Of a stretch of DNA of 64,000 bases, positions 18,366 to 27,907 are shown in pieces. The notes below the pieces were generated by a model, which worked only from the letters and a program-made list of their open reading frames with translations, did no database searches and had not been told where the DNA came from. Each line of letters begins with the position of its first letter. Within the stretch, counting starts at the first letter, position 1. A program made the position numbers and the translations under genes. The stretch comes from Cyanophora paradoxa (lineage: Eukaryota > Glaucocystophyceae > Cyanophorales > Cyanophoraceae), in the NCBI GenBank assembly GCA_004431415.1, contig QPMI01000427.1, forward strand, positions 1 through 64,000. Direction: 5' to 3'.

Positions 18366-18387
18366 TTTAAGCTGAGAAAATATTTTT
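18366..18387 (-). promoter_or_regulatory. Putative viral promoter motif
   Basis: Minus strand reads AAATATTTTCTCAGC then TTAAAGTAA, 14 bp before the ATG at 18352. It is the same block as at 10977-10996, seven kilobases away. Confidence 0.6.
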
Positions 18388-18401
18388 ATCAGTGGTCTTT
18401 G

Positions 18402-18542
18402 CTATTTCTTCTTTAAATCATTTTCTGAGCTGTCATTTTTTGTGACCGAAGCGAGCTCTTCTCTACGTTTTTTAATAGCGGCTTCCAGTGCATATTGCGC
18501 GCATTTCCTGTATAGGATCGCGTAGAGATCAGGGTCGGGCAT
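18402..18542 (-). CDS. Possible 46-aa basic protein
   Basis: ATG at 18542, stop TAG at 18402-18404. The peptide MPDPDLYAILYRKC opens a helical protein with a KKRREEL stretch and a Lys-rich end. It fills the gap between the neighbouring minus-strand genes and has its own motif just upstream (CTATTTTCGCGTTAAATAG, 18550-18570). The motif and tight fit support expression. Function unknown. Confidence 0.5.
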   Translation of the reverse strand: MPDPDLYAILYRKCAQYALEAAIKKRREELASVTKNDSSENDLKKK

Positions 18543-18569
18543 TCGATACTATTTAACGCGAAAATAGTT

Positions 18570-18917
18570 TCAGCGATCGTATTCGCCCAAATAAAGCGGA
18601 TTTATTGGCGGATATGGCGAATCAACGCGAATATGACCTTCTACGAAATTAGGGCACGACCGGCGTCGTATATAGGATACTTGCACGTCTTCTATTGCTA
18701 CCTGTGGGATTATATTGGAGTCAGCGGGCACAGGCGAGGGCGATCGGGATCGTGGGCGATCGTGATTATCGCTGTGGTTGGAATATACAGATAATCGCCT
18801 ACCTCCATTATCCTCGTCCGAAATGTCAACCTCTACGGTTGTCTCGCAGCAGGAGTTATGGCACGTGCTTGTGAAATGCAGGTGAAACATCTCAATGCAT
18901 TGTGTGATGAAATTCAT
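18570..18917 (-). CDS. Hypothetical 115-aa protein
   Basis: Start 18917 (MNFITQCIEMFHLHF) is chosen because a TATTTTCTC motif lies at 18950-18960; an upstream ATG-containing extension would run through it. The N-terminal third is hydrophobic and Cys/His-rich (CHNSCCET), followed by an acidic patch (DISDEDNGG), a Ser/Arg/Pro-rich linker (RPRSRSPSPVP) and a C-terminal VDSPYPPINPLYLGEY containing PPxx motifs. The linker resembles phosphorylated or basic virion proteins (inference). It is not recognised. Confidence 0.5.
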   Translation of the reverse strand: MNFITQCIEMFHLHFTSTCHNSCCETTVEVDISDEDNGGRRLSVYSNHSDNHDRPRSRSPSPVPADSNIIPQVAIEDVQVSYIRRRSCPNFVEGHIRVDSPYPPINPLYLGEYDR

Positions 18918-18966
18918 AGATCCTAATATTGCACAACGTATTAAATATTGGAGAAAATAAAAGGGA

Positions 18967-19146
18967 ATGAGGGTGTTACTTGCTCGTGTGTTCCCATACG
19001 AATTAGTCGACCTTATAATGGTGTTTGTGGAGCCGTCCTGTCCCTTTTGCAAGGGAATTCATATTAAGACCCGCTCTAAATACGGGCGGATTCATTTATG
19101 TTTGAACGACTTGCACATTAGAAGCGACGACGCCCACCAAACATAG
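18967..19146 (+). CDS. Possible 59-aa zinc-binding protein, opposite strand
   Basis: ATG 18967 to TAG 19144-19146 lies on the plus strand in the 200-bp gap between two minus genes, overlapping the end of one by 29 bp. The peptide begins MRVLLARVFPYELVDLIMVF and contains CPFCKG, then IHLCLNDLH, a possible C-x2-C...C...H zinc site. There is no clear promoter word. The cysteine pattern and gap position make it more than noise, but it is unconfirmed. Confidence 0.35.
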   Translation: MRVLLARVFPYELVDLIMVFVEPSCPFCKGIHIKTRSKYGRIHLCLNDLHIRSDDAHQT

Positions 19147-19789
19147 ATGACAGATTGGCACCCGGCTGTGCATGCACACCCGATGGGTTAACGAAACCGC
19201 CCGGCTTTGGTGCATTTTCAGCTATGACTGTCTCTTTTCTTTCGACTGTCTGAACATCGGGAACAGTCGCCCGCTTCTTTTCCATTTCCACGCGAACAGC
19301 TTGTTTAATCAGCTTGCGCTGTTTGTATTCCTTAGTGAAATCATCAAAGGCTCGCACAGTAGTGTCGTATGTAGCCAGTCGCGCTTCGAGCGCCCTAAAC
19401 TTCTCCTCTAATTCCTGACCGACTTTCTCGCCCTTGGTCACATAGACAGATGCCCGCTTTTTAGGGGCTTCCATCGATGCAGGTAAAGCGGCTGTTGCTT
19501 CGGCTTTTACCACCTTATTATCGGTTAGCTTTTCGCCTGTGAGCTGTGATTCGGCGAGGGATTGATCCGCCAGCTTTCTATCAGTGGAATCGACCGGCTC
19601 TCGCTTAGCATCCACCTTTTGAGCACGCTCTGAAACCTTGGTATTCGGATCAATCAGATCGAAATCTATTTGGTCAGAAGCGGCAGCACCGCCAGTGCGA
19701 CCAGCATCCTCCGCAGGATTAATCTTGCCAGCGACAACAGCGCTTTGATCTTCCATTTGGATCGCTTTCCGCGAGTTCTTGGGTGGCAT
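19118..19789 (-). CDS. Hypothetical coiled-coil virion-like protein, 223 aa
   Basis: The protein is highly charged and largely disordered for its first 110 residues, then has a helical coiled-coil-like stretch (GQELEEKFRALEARLATYD, followed by KEYKQRKLIKQAVRVEMEKK), and ends with GANLSSMFGGRRRF. The order capsid-ATPase-this gene suggests a core or scaffolding protein, by analogy with basic core proteins of related viruses (inference). It lies 24 bp downstream of the ATPase and its motif (AAATTTCTCG, 19801-19813) overlaps that junction. Confidence 0.65.
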   Translation of the reverse strand: MPPKNSRKAIQMEDQSAVVAGKINPAEDAGRTGGAAASDQIDFDLIDPNTKVSERAQKVDAKREPVDSTDRKLADQSLAESQLTGEKLTDNKVVKAEATAALPASMEAPKKRASVYVTKGEKVGQELEEKFRALEARLATYDTTVRAFDDFTKEYKQRKLIKQAVRVEMEKKRATVPDVQTVERKETVIAENAPKPGGFVNPSGVHAQPGANLSSMFGGRRRF

Positions 19790-19800
19790 TTATCATTATG

Positions 19801-19813
19801 CGAGAAATTTATT
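19801..19813 (-). promoter_or_regulatory. Putative viral promoter motif
   Basis: Minus strand reads AATAAATTTCTCG, 12 bp before the ATG at 19789, squeezed against the ATPase stop codon. Confidence 0.5.
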
Positions 19814-20724
19814 CAAAATTTACCCAATTTCTTTGCAAATTTTGGGCGGCGCTTTTCTTGGTATGCCAGCAATAGATTGGGGTCTTTAAGTAGGTCGGCT
19901 TCGATTATCCTTTTGGTGGATCGCTTTAAGGTTGCGACGTTTCCACTCACAGGTTTCGTAATATCGGTGGTTTGGGGTTGGTCGCCATTTACCGCGCCCG
20001 ACGTCGGTTTTACCGACTGTTTACCAGCGGTCTTTATGTCGTCCGCCGCTTTTTTAAAGAAGCGCTTGAATTTATATTCGTCGGGCACCGGATCCGCTTT
20101 GCCAACAGAGAATTCCAGGCTATATTTCGCATTGTTTACCACGATCACCTGATAGCTGTGACTGTATTCGGTCATCACCTTCTCGAACCAGCGCTTTTCG
20201 TATGGATTAAACTCGTCCTCGGCGCTCTCCATCTCTTTTCTATTGGGCAATGAGAACAGGAATATATATTCGGCGTTTACTCTGAGTGTCGGCGAAATTT
20301 TGGTGAGTTTTTGCGAGCAGATCCAGCAGCTCACAAACAGATGGCGTCCAGCCGTGAAAATACGATTTAGTATAGGCTCACCCTTTCCCGCCATCGATAA
20401 ACTCGGATTATCAATAAAATCGTCCAGCACAATTAACAGGTTACCGACTTTCTCCTTTTTCTTGATCCTCTCCTTGCGTTTCTCTATTATATTGTCGATC
20501 AGCTTATGGTCGAAATCCTCATACAGATACGATGTGACATTGTCGTATTGATGATTCCAGATCGTGGAGGCGAATATCATCACCGAATCGATCTTGTCCT
20601 CGTTGTGGTAAAGCAGGTATTTCAAAAAGACTGACTTCCCAGTCGCGGTTTTACCTACAAACAGTGCGCGACATGGAAACTCTAAGCTTCCCGGGTCAAA
20701 CTCACTCAGATCTTGTATATCCAT
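19813..20724 (-). CDS. FtsK/HerA-type genome-packaging ATPase
   Basis: The 303-aa protein would pump element DNA into preformed capsids. Walker A is FVGKTATGKSVF at about residue 25; Walker B is NLLIVLDDF near 115; a conserved polar patch follows (TAGRHLFVSCWICSQ). This is the compact A32-like packaging ATPase architecture of Polintons and virophages. Start 20724 (MDIQDLSEFD) is chosen over the longer frame because the longer one runs into the capsid gene. The C-terminal 70 residues are basic and low in complexity. Confidence 0.92.
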   Translation of the reverse strand: MDIQDLSEFDPGSLEFPCRALFVGKTATGKSVFLKYLLYHNEDKIDSVMIFASTIWNHQYDNVTSYLYEDFDHKLIDNIIEKRKERIKKKEKVGNLLIVLDDFIDNPSLSMAGKGEPILNRIFTAGRHLFVSCWICSQKLTKISPTLRVNAEYIFLFSLPNRKEMESAEDEFNPYEKRWFEKVMTEYSHSYQVIVVNNAKYSLEFSVGKADPVPDEYKFKRFFKKAADDIKTAGKQSVKPTSGAVNGDQPQTTDITKPVSGNVATLKRSTKRIIEADLLKDPNLLLAYQEKRRPKFAKKLGKF

Positions 20725-20770
20725 TTCCCTTATAAGAAACATATAAAAATTACGAAACGCGACAGCCCGA

Positions 20771-22219
20771 TTAAGCGCTGATGCGAGACAAGCCGTTGGC
20801 ATTCATTACAAGAATATTGTGGCAGTAAGCCGAGATCTGAACACCGACCTTTGTCCAGGTGGCGAGGGGTGTGCCATTGGGTGTGAGGATTAGGAAGCTC
20901 GACGCTGATTGCGTTAGATCGACGTAGCCAGTCGCCTTCTCACCTTTGAGTGCCGCTTTACCATCGAGAGCAAAGCAGAAGCCAGTGTAAATGGGGCGCT
21001 TGTTGCTATCGATCCAGTTAGTCATCTTGAATTTATCGGCGAGCTCCATAGCCGCGGATTGCAGCGGGACACCAGTGTTAGAATATAGGTAATTGTTGTT
21101 ATTTAGAACTTGCATCACGACATTATCATCGAAGGCAAGGGTGCGGACAGTAGAGTGCCCTCCTTTATTATCGCCGAGTGTGTTTTCGTCGCGAACCTTG
21201 ACAACAAGTGCGTAAACAAGTCCAGAAATTTGAGATAGCGACAGGCGGAGACCAGAGCCGAGAGCAAGACCGGTATAATCCGCAAACTGAATATCAGTGT
21301 AGGGGATGGCGATGCCAGAGGTCTTAACACGAGTAATGATTTCGCCCATCGTTTCCTCATCGATGTTAACAGCGTCCATAACAATACGAGGGGTCGTCAT
21401 TTCCAGATTCGCAAGTGCAGGTGTAGGTGTGAGAGCCGCACTATCGAAAATCGCAGTGGCACCCGAGTGAGCTAAGGTCTTAATATTTCCGAAAGCAGCC
21501 GCTTGAGCAAGCGTTGTCTCGCCATCAGTAGAATTGGTCGCAGTAATTGCAGCAGCGTTATTCTGAGCGTAAACGCCAGGAACCGCCGCAGTTTCGAGCA
21601 GCGCAGGGGTTTGGAAATATACTTCGACCGCGATTTCGGATGGGAGCGCACCGATGGGCACGCCAGCATCGAGGAAGCTCGGAATTCGCATGGTAAAAAT
21701 GCCGCCAGCTTGGTTGCCGCCCTCTACCTTCGGTCCGAGATGCAGCCCATGCTTGCGCTTCTTTTGGTCGAATTCAGCCGGAGTGTTAGCCAGGAAAGCG
21801 TAATCTACCAGGCGCTCAGCCGGAATAATTTGCTCATACGACCCGTATTTAATGCTGACTCGCTGAACAAACGAGCCAGGAAGCCCGCGGACGAATCCAG
21901 TGTTGAATAGATCAGCCGAGCAGTCAGCAGAGGTCTTGGCGATGGCAGTTAGCGCCTTCGCCGACGGGATGGTAACTTGGAGGCTAATACCATTGCACCA
22001 ATTGTAGCGAGGGAGATAGAAGACCACACGAGTGGTAGCACCAGTAGAGGAGAACAGATTGCCGGGATCCGCAATTGGGAGCACCTCCACACGAGAAGGC
22101 TTGAATTGTTTGTCCACACCCACGATAAATCCGCGATCCAAAAGCATGCTCTTGTAATCCTCCGGGGTTTCGAGGACGGATTTGAGCGTGAGGCGGCTAA
22201 GCGAGGTCGTGGGATCCAT
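20771..22219 (-). CDS. mcp: Major capsid protein, double jelly-roll type
   Basis: The 482-aa protein lies beside the ATPase and penton-like genes, the conserved Polinton morphogenesis cluster. The sequence is rich in short beta segments, with PRYNWCNGISLQVTIP near the start, an Ala-rich loop in the middle (AAAFGNIKTLAHSGA) and the ending ISAYCHNILVMNANGLSRISA typical of these capsid proteins. Length fits the double jelly-roll fold. The fold assignment rests on gene context, length and end motif rather than a structural comparison. Motif AAATTTCTCAGCGG stands 20 bp upstream (22234-22254). Confidence 0.85.
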   Translation of the reverse strand: MDPTTSLSRLTLKSVLETPEDYKSMLLDRGFIVGVDKQFKPSRVEVLPIADPGNLFSSTGATTRVVFYLPRYNWCNGISLQVTIPSAKALTAIAKTSADCSADLFNTGFVRGLPGSFVQRVSIKYGSYEQIIPAERLVDYAFLANTPAEFDQKKRKHGLHLGPKVEGGNQAGGIFTMRIPSFLDAGVPIGALPSEIAVEVYFQTPALLETAAVPGVYAQNNAAAITATNSTDGETTLAQAAAFGNIKTLAHSGATAIFDSAALTPTPALANLEMTTPRIVMDAVNIDEETMGEIITRVKTSGIAIPYTDIQFADYTGLALGSGLRLSLSQISGLVYALVVKVRDENTLGDNKGGHSTVRTLAFDDNVVMQVLNNNNYLYSNTGVPLQSAAMELADKFKMTNWIDSNKRPIYTGFCFALDGKAALKGEKATGYVDLTQSASSFLILTPNGTPLATWTKVGVQISAYCHNILVMNANGLSRISA

Positions 22220-22233
22220 ATTTCGTTTTTATC

Positions 22234-22256
22234 TTCCGCTGAGAAATTTATTTTAG
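22234..22256 (-). promoter_or_regulatory. Putative capsid-gene promoter motif
   Basis: Minus strand reads AATAAATTTCTCAGCGG, shared with other minus-strand genes; it overlaps the stop of the upstream minor capsid gene. Confidence 0.5.
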
Positions 22257-23539
22257 AAGAACGGATTATTTTTTACAGCCACCCCGCTCAACGCATTCGT
22301 TAAATTGCCGCAATGCGGGTAGTCCTCATAGAGCATTTTCGCGAATCCCTTATTAACAATGCGCTGTAAATCGTCGTCGGGCTCATCCACTCCCATAGTA
22401 ATTTCCAAAATGAATGTGTGCTCACAGCTTCCGAGGAAATACCTATAACCGCTCTCCGTGAGAATTTGAACGGTTAAACTATCAAAGGAGAGGCGGGTGT
22501 TAAAGTATTTCGTGAAAGCATCCGCCCCATAATTAATTAGCTCAGCATCAGCATAGGCTGTGCCTTTCGAAATCGGGATCTTAGCGAGGAATCCATTAGT
22601 AGCCTCGGTGCATGTCGTAAAAAGCGAGCAGTCCGGCTCTGTGATCTTTAAAACTATTGCATTATCCGGTGTATAATCAGGGGCAGTGCCTCCGGCTATG
22701 CCTAAGACCAGAGCCGTCGAATTATAATTGCGGAATGCATCACCAGCTGAGTAAACGACACCACTCCCAGCAAAGGCTGTATAGCCCGATCCGTTGTATT
22801 GATCTATCATTATATTCTCTCTGATCGATGTAAACCCGAGAAGAGTCATCGTGCGATAGGCGAGCACCTTTCTTTCATTCGCAGTAGACCCAGTGGCATT
22901 ACTCGGACCATATTTAGTGAAAGCTATGTAGACATAATCACTCGAATAAAAGCATATGGCATTTAATGTGCTCTCAAAACGGCATCTCACCACCGGGTAA
23001 AAGGTTCCCCCTGTCGATGCGTAGCTTGGATTAATTTTTGTGTCGATCATATCCTTGATGTAGTTGCCAGTTCCATTTTTCGTTAAGATGTTATCGATTG
23101 CAGTGGCAAGGTCGGTTCCAGTCGAGTATGTGCCAGGAGGGATCGTAATTGCTACGTCCCTGTATCGGGTATATCTTCTGAAAGTGTTTAGGTAATCAGG
23201 CGGTATATAGTTGCCTTGGTCGCCGAAATCTATCGCTTTGTATGCTTCGTATATTGCAGTTGCCTGTGAATCTCTGATTTCCTGAGTGGCACCATTCAGC
23301 TGACCGCTCGAAAATCGGTAAGGAAAGGATATGAAAATCGTATTAGCATCCTCGGCTTTCGTCTCCCCGATCTCAGTATAGAATTGAGGGCTTGGAACCG
23401 TCGGAATCGTGTTGGAAAATTCGATCTGTCGCACAGCGATGCTCTTCACATTGTGGTATTGCTTTGGAAGGGTCACCTTATAGGAATGAGCCGAGCCCTC
23501 TGATCGATCACGGCTACTGATGCTGAGATACTCGCGCAT
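22253..23539 (-). CDS. Penton-like minor capsid protein 1
   Basis: Start 23539 (MREYLSISSRDRS) gives 428 aa. The opening S-x-R-D-R-S-E-G, followed by SYKVTLPKQYHNVKSI and IEFSNTIPTV, and the ending HTFILEITMG, form the signature seen in minor capsid/penton-type proteins of Polintons and related large DNA viruses. The plus-strand neighbour at 23567 has the same opening and ending, so the two are paralogues. The 27-bp gap between their start codons must hold both promoters. It is followed by the capsid protein gene. Confidence 0.8.
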   Translation of the reverse strand: MREYLSISSRDRSEGSAHSYKVTLPKQYHNVKSIAVRQIEFSNTIPTVPSPQFYTEIGETKAEDANTIFISFPYRFSSGQLNGATQEIRDSQATAIYEAYKAIDFGDQGNYIPPDYLNTFRRYTRYRDVAITIPPGTYSTGTDLATAIDNILTKNGTGNYIKDMIDTKINPSYASTGGTFYPVVRCRFESTLNAICFYSSDYVYIAFTKYGPSNATGSTANERKVLAYRTMTLLGFTSIRENIMIDQYNGSGYTAFAGSGVVYSAGDAFRNYNSTALVLGIAGGTAPDYTPDNAIVLKITEPDCSLFTTCTEATNGFLAKIPISKGTAYADAELINYGADAFTKYFNTRLSFDSLTVQILTESGYRYFLGSCEHTFILEITMGVDEPDDDLQRIVNKGFAKMLYEDYPHCGNLTNALSGVAVKNNPFF

Positions 23540-23566
23540 TTTATTCTTTATTAATAGGAAATAAAA
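23540..23566. promoter_or_regulatory. 27-bp divergent promoter region
   Basis: The bases between the two start codons are almost purely A/T (TTATTCTTTATTAATAGG). They separate the minus-strand replication and capsid block from the plus-strand appendage block. TTATTTCC on the minus strand resembles the shared motif. Confidence 0.5.
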
Positions 23567-24541
23567 ATGATTCGGAAGCCAGTTAACGATTTCTATAATG
23601 GCAAGTTTACGAGGGTCAATGTTAATATCGATTCTATTGAGCGCAGTGCAGGGCACCCGGGAGAATATACAGTAAAGCTTTCTCAGCGACTTCTGAACGT
23701 AAAAGGGGTGCGCATTGCGAGTGCCGAGCTCCCGAACACGATTTATGCTGTCACCGATAATTCCAGAGGCGTGACCATACAGGGAATGACGAACACCATC
23801 ACCTTTTCCCCTTTCCCTGATATTGGGAACTACACCCCAGCGATTTGGGGATATGGTAATAAGAACTTAGGCTATTCGGGCAGCTTTGTCGATGTAAACC
23901 CTCTCACAAGCGAAAGCGTCACAGTTTACTACAAGTGGCTCTATAATCCAGCGACAATGAAACTCACCTTTTATTCAAGCATTCCTCTAACACTGAGCTG
24001 TGCTTATGACGACTTTGCACGATTCCATGGAATGGTCAAAGGGCAGGTTTACCAAACAGCAGTCGCAGAAAAAGGAAGCCCTCACTATCAGGTCTCGTAT
24101 GCTGATGTGACCCCATTCCACTTGCAGTATTCATTCTTGCAAGCATTCGAGGGTCGCTCAATATTCCCGCCTAATTTACCAATATCCGAGAAATTCCTAT
24201 ACAATGCAGTGACCTTCCCGAATGCGATCAATTTAAATCCGACCCCCTATGTTTACCTACAAATTAAAGAGTTTACTCCCTTTTACGACAGGTATATGGT
24301 GGCAGCAAAGACAGATGAGGGCGGAAATGCAAACCTCGCTAAGATTCCACTGACCAGCCCCTTGGGATCGTTTGTTTACTACCTGACATTCCGCAGAATC
24401 GATACTGTGGAGTTCTTTAATTCCCACGATCAGGCTTATGACATAGACACCCTCACCATTAAATGGCTCGACGCCTACAATAATGTAGTCAACTTTAATG
24501 GCGTTAATCACAGCTTTATATTAGAGGTGCTATCGGGTTAA
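23567..24541 (+). CDS. Penton-like minor capsid protein 2
   Basis: The 324-aa protein opens RVNVNIDSIERSAGHPGEY with YTVKLSQRLLNVKGVRI and AELPNTIY, and ends HSFILEVLSG, matching the divergent neighbour at both ends. It is shorter and AT-richer in codon use. Two paralogous penton-like genes side by side suggest one vertex protein and one that mounts the fibres encoded downstream (inference). It is the first gene of the plus-strand block. Confidence 0.75.
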   Translation: MIRKPVNDFYNGKFTRVNVNIDSIERSAGHPGEYTVKLSQRLLNVKGVRIASAELPNTIYAVTDNSRGVTIQGMTNTITFSPFPDIGNYTPAIWGYGNKNLGYSGSFVDVNPLTSESVTVYYKWLYNPATMKLTFYSSIPLTLSCAYDDFARFHGMVKGQVYQTAVAEKGSPHYQVSYADVTPFHLQYSFLQAFEGRSIFPPNLPISEKFLYNAVTFPNAINLNPTPYVYLQIKEFTPFYDRYMVAAKTDEGGNANLAKIPLTSPLGSFVYYLTFRRIDTVEFFNSHDQAYDIDTLTIKWLDAYNNVVNFNGVNHSFILEVLSG

Positions 24542-24559
24542 AATAATCTTATATTACAA

Positions 24560-27500
24560 ATGAGTATCACGAATCTCCCCTTTATCACTCGGGAAACCTT
24601 GTATTTGGATGACGGTTTCGAGCTCAGCAGTAACATTACCGCTTCCAATGTGACCATATCTTCGAACCTTGTGGTAAAAGACTTTCTATTAAATCAGAGT
24701 AACCTTGAATATATTGATATCACCAGCAATCTCCCTTTTACCTATGGCACTGATAACTCAGCCCTCGTAATATATCATGGGGCTCACCTGTTGCATTCTT
24801 TGGCAGCAATTTCCCCACAGTGAGAACCTTTCAGCACGAAATCAATAAAGCCCGCCCCATCCCACTGACAGCTGTCGTCGAATGGGATCCTGTTAAATAT
24901 TCGCAGAGAATCACAAGCAATATCACTCTGACCCGACCGCATTTAATTGATGTCATGGGGGTCGACTTGTAAAGGAGTTTTATAGTGAGCGATTCACAAG
25001 AAACGAGCGAGATGTAGCCCAGGATCTCGAAATTTCGGGTTTATCAATTGCTACCGCAGCAAACACGGCAGGGCTCGCTGTTTTAACAGGTGCAATCACC
25101 ATCACTGATGCGATCATGTATTTATCCCGCGATTTGGTGCCTTTGCTCGATCATCAATTTAATCTCGGGCAATCTAACACTGATGCTGTTAAGAAATGGC
25201 TCAATGTGTATGCCTATGATGGGTGGTTTGATGACTTGCACACGACTTACCTTTATAGCACGACCTCAAAAACAAGTAACATAATCTTGCCTTTCAATCA
25301 GTCAGTCCGACCCAGTGATTTACCCACTGATGAGAGAGCTCTGATCAGCTATAATGACTTTAACAGCAATCTTTCCCGCTCAGTTTCGCGAACTGAGACC
25401 TACGAGGTCACAGGTTACCCTCAAAAGATCGCAGGGCTCGAAGTCTATGTGGTGTATGCTGATAGCCCGACCTATACATTTACATGGGGTCAATTGGGTG
25501 TCACAGGTTTCGAGGCTTTACCTACTGTGACCTTGGTCGATCATACAGTTTACTATAACAATGTTACTTACACTAATGAATCTAATAAAGCATATGTCCA
25601 TAATATCACCTCCACAGGGTTCCAGGTTTCGTTTATCAATCTTAGTAATTTAATTACCATCCGAAACTCTTCACTAAACAGCATAGCAAATGTGAGCTTC
25701 ACTCTTACTATCAATTATGTCACCCCTGTCTTCGATAGCAAACCCAGAGTAAAGATTTACCGCGATTTACAGGGTAGCAATATCGTGCCCTTCTCACAGA
25801 ATTTGGATCTTGGGGCGAACTCTTTAAGGTGGAACACAGTTTATTCTTTGAATGCAAACACCTGTAATATTGTGGTCGCAGGATCATCGGCTACTATTGG
25901 AGAACTGACCGCCCCTTTTAGAAAGGAGTTTCTCAGAGAACTGTATATAACAAAGTCTGATTTACCAGATGCTATTTCGTTGGTGCTCTCCCCCACTCCC
26001 AGTATATCCTACCACAATGTGAAAGACACAAGTAATGTAGTGCAGAGGGGAAGCAAAGTATTCCAGGCATCCGAGATATCAGCATCAACATATAGATACC
26101 TTGCAGGGGTTCCAGCGAATTTTAATTTCACATTTGAGACACCTTTTGTTTCCCCTCCTACTATTGAAATAACAGATACGAATTTGTATGTGATCAATAA
26201 TGGATCATCTACCTCTCTCAACAATGCGCCCCTTGGTTACTCTCCATTTGTCGCCACAAATATAACAACAACCGGCTTTACACTTGTCGGAAATGCAACA
26301 GTGACCTATGCTCTGTCAGGATATCCTGTTGGATTATATTTTGCGAAGTTTAATCTTACTCCAACCCCACCTGTGTCCCTTTCTCCTCCCTTTACTATCA
26401 GTTGGAAGGCAACAGGAACTATTCCACGATTCGACCCCGAAGATCGCTTGAAAATTAGGTATCCTCTCGATGTGACCGACCTCCATACTACGAGAATAAA
26501 TGGGCAGAATTTCGTATTTAATGGAACCAATGCGACTCTGATCAATAACAGTGTCACAAATAATTACTTTTTCGATTCTCGATATATTAATACTTGCAAC
26601 ATTGTCATACAGAACACGTTTGAGAATCGCAGTAAGACCTTAACAGTCACCTTGCCCACTCACTCGAATGTCTCAGATGGATTTCACTATTATCTTTTCA
26701 ATCGCAATTACACCTCCTATATTCCATATCCTTCTGAGACTGTCAACATGAGCTATCCCAGAGTCACCCTAACATCGACCAATGCTGACTTCTTTGGATC
26801 CACCGACTTTATGACCTTCTTTGCTTTCACATCCTCTACTGATGGGCTCTTAGTTTATTACACTTTCAGGTATGATGCTGTTTGGACTCAGCTTGACAGC
26901 CACCCAAATACAGATGTCATCGAAGTGGGCGATAAGAAATATATTAAAACCGCTTCCCCATGGGTGTGCACTGTCCGGCTCGATGATAGATACACTCCCA
27001 ACCTAAATAACATTGGAATGCACTCGACATGTAATATTTATGTGCAAGGTGCAATTTCGGCTACCAAATATTTCGAGGGTGGGAACTGTGATGCAGCCCA
27101 TAGGTTGCTATCGCGAAATGGGCTCTTTGAGTCATTCAGTGGGACGGCTCTACCGCCCTTTATCAGGGACACAGTCTATGATACTACATGCAATATTTGG
27201 GTGTGCCGATCTGTGAGCAATCCGCCTGTGACAAAGGAATTATATAAATACCTGTCAGATACCTATGGTGCAATTACAGGGTCTTCAACAGGAAATCCAG
27301 CAACGGCTCCCATCGTGTTTGCGAATGCATACACAGCGCCGACATCATTAGCAGGGTCGACAGAACCGCCACCAAACGATCCCAATCCAAACACACCTAA
27401 GCCAGATCCCGATTCGAAAAATCCCCCTACAACTAATCCAGATCCAAACACGACACCTAATAATCCCTCAAATCCTACAAACCAGCCCGTGGGTCGTGGT

Positions 27501-27878
27501 GTCGATCCAGGACTGATAGTTATTGCTGTGGTTGTGCCTGTTATTACTTTATTCGGGGGTATACTTGCATACAAATTTCGGGCTTTATGTTGTGCATGTT
27601 GTGATCGGGTCATTGCAGGTGCAGGGAATAAATATTCGGCACCAGAGATGAATGTGACCCAAACAGCCGAAGGAGATGTGGGGTTAGAGGTGAGGTCAGC
27701 CGAGGGGAATGGTCTAAGTGTTGTGAGAACTGATCAACCACCAGCAAGTAGGGCAGCACCCAAAAAATCGCGAGCAGAACGAAGGGCTGAATCAATAATA
27801 AAAGATAATGCAGACTTTATGGCGGAAATGGCACAGCGAGAGGGCAGAACATACGAGCTTCTCCCGATGCGACCTTAA
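24560..27878 (+). CDS. Spike/fibre-like membrane-anchored protein, two frameshifts
   Basis: The reading opens at ATG 24560 (MSITNLPFITRETLYLDD), changes frame near 24780 and again near 24957, then runs open from before 25116 to 27878; about 1100 aa in all. Both breaks fall at G-runs after CAT and each would be explained by one missing G. The body is beta-rich with repeated NTCNI, SNIV and TVTL segments like viral or phage fibres. The C-terminus has a Pro/Asn/Asp-rich stalk (near 27370-27490), one hydrophobic span (LIVIAVVVPVITLFGGILAY) and a cytosolic-type tail with CCACC. No N-terminal signal peptide is seen. A membrane anchor on a fibre is odd for a non-enveloped capsid. Confidence 0.7.
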
Positions 27879-27907
27879 TTTTTGTAGAATGCCTTAATAG
27901 AGAAATA

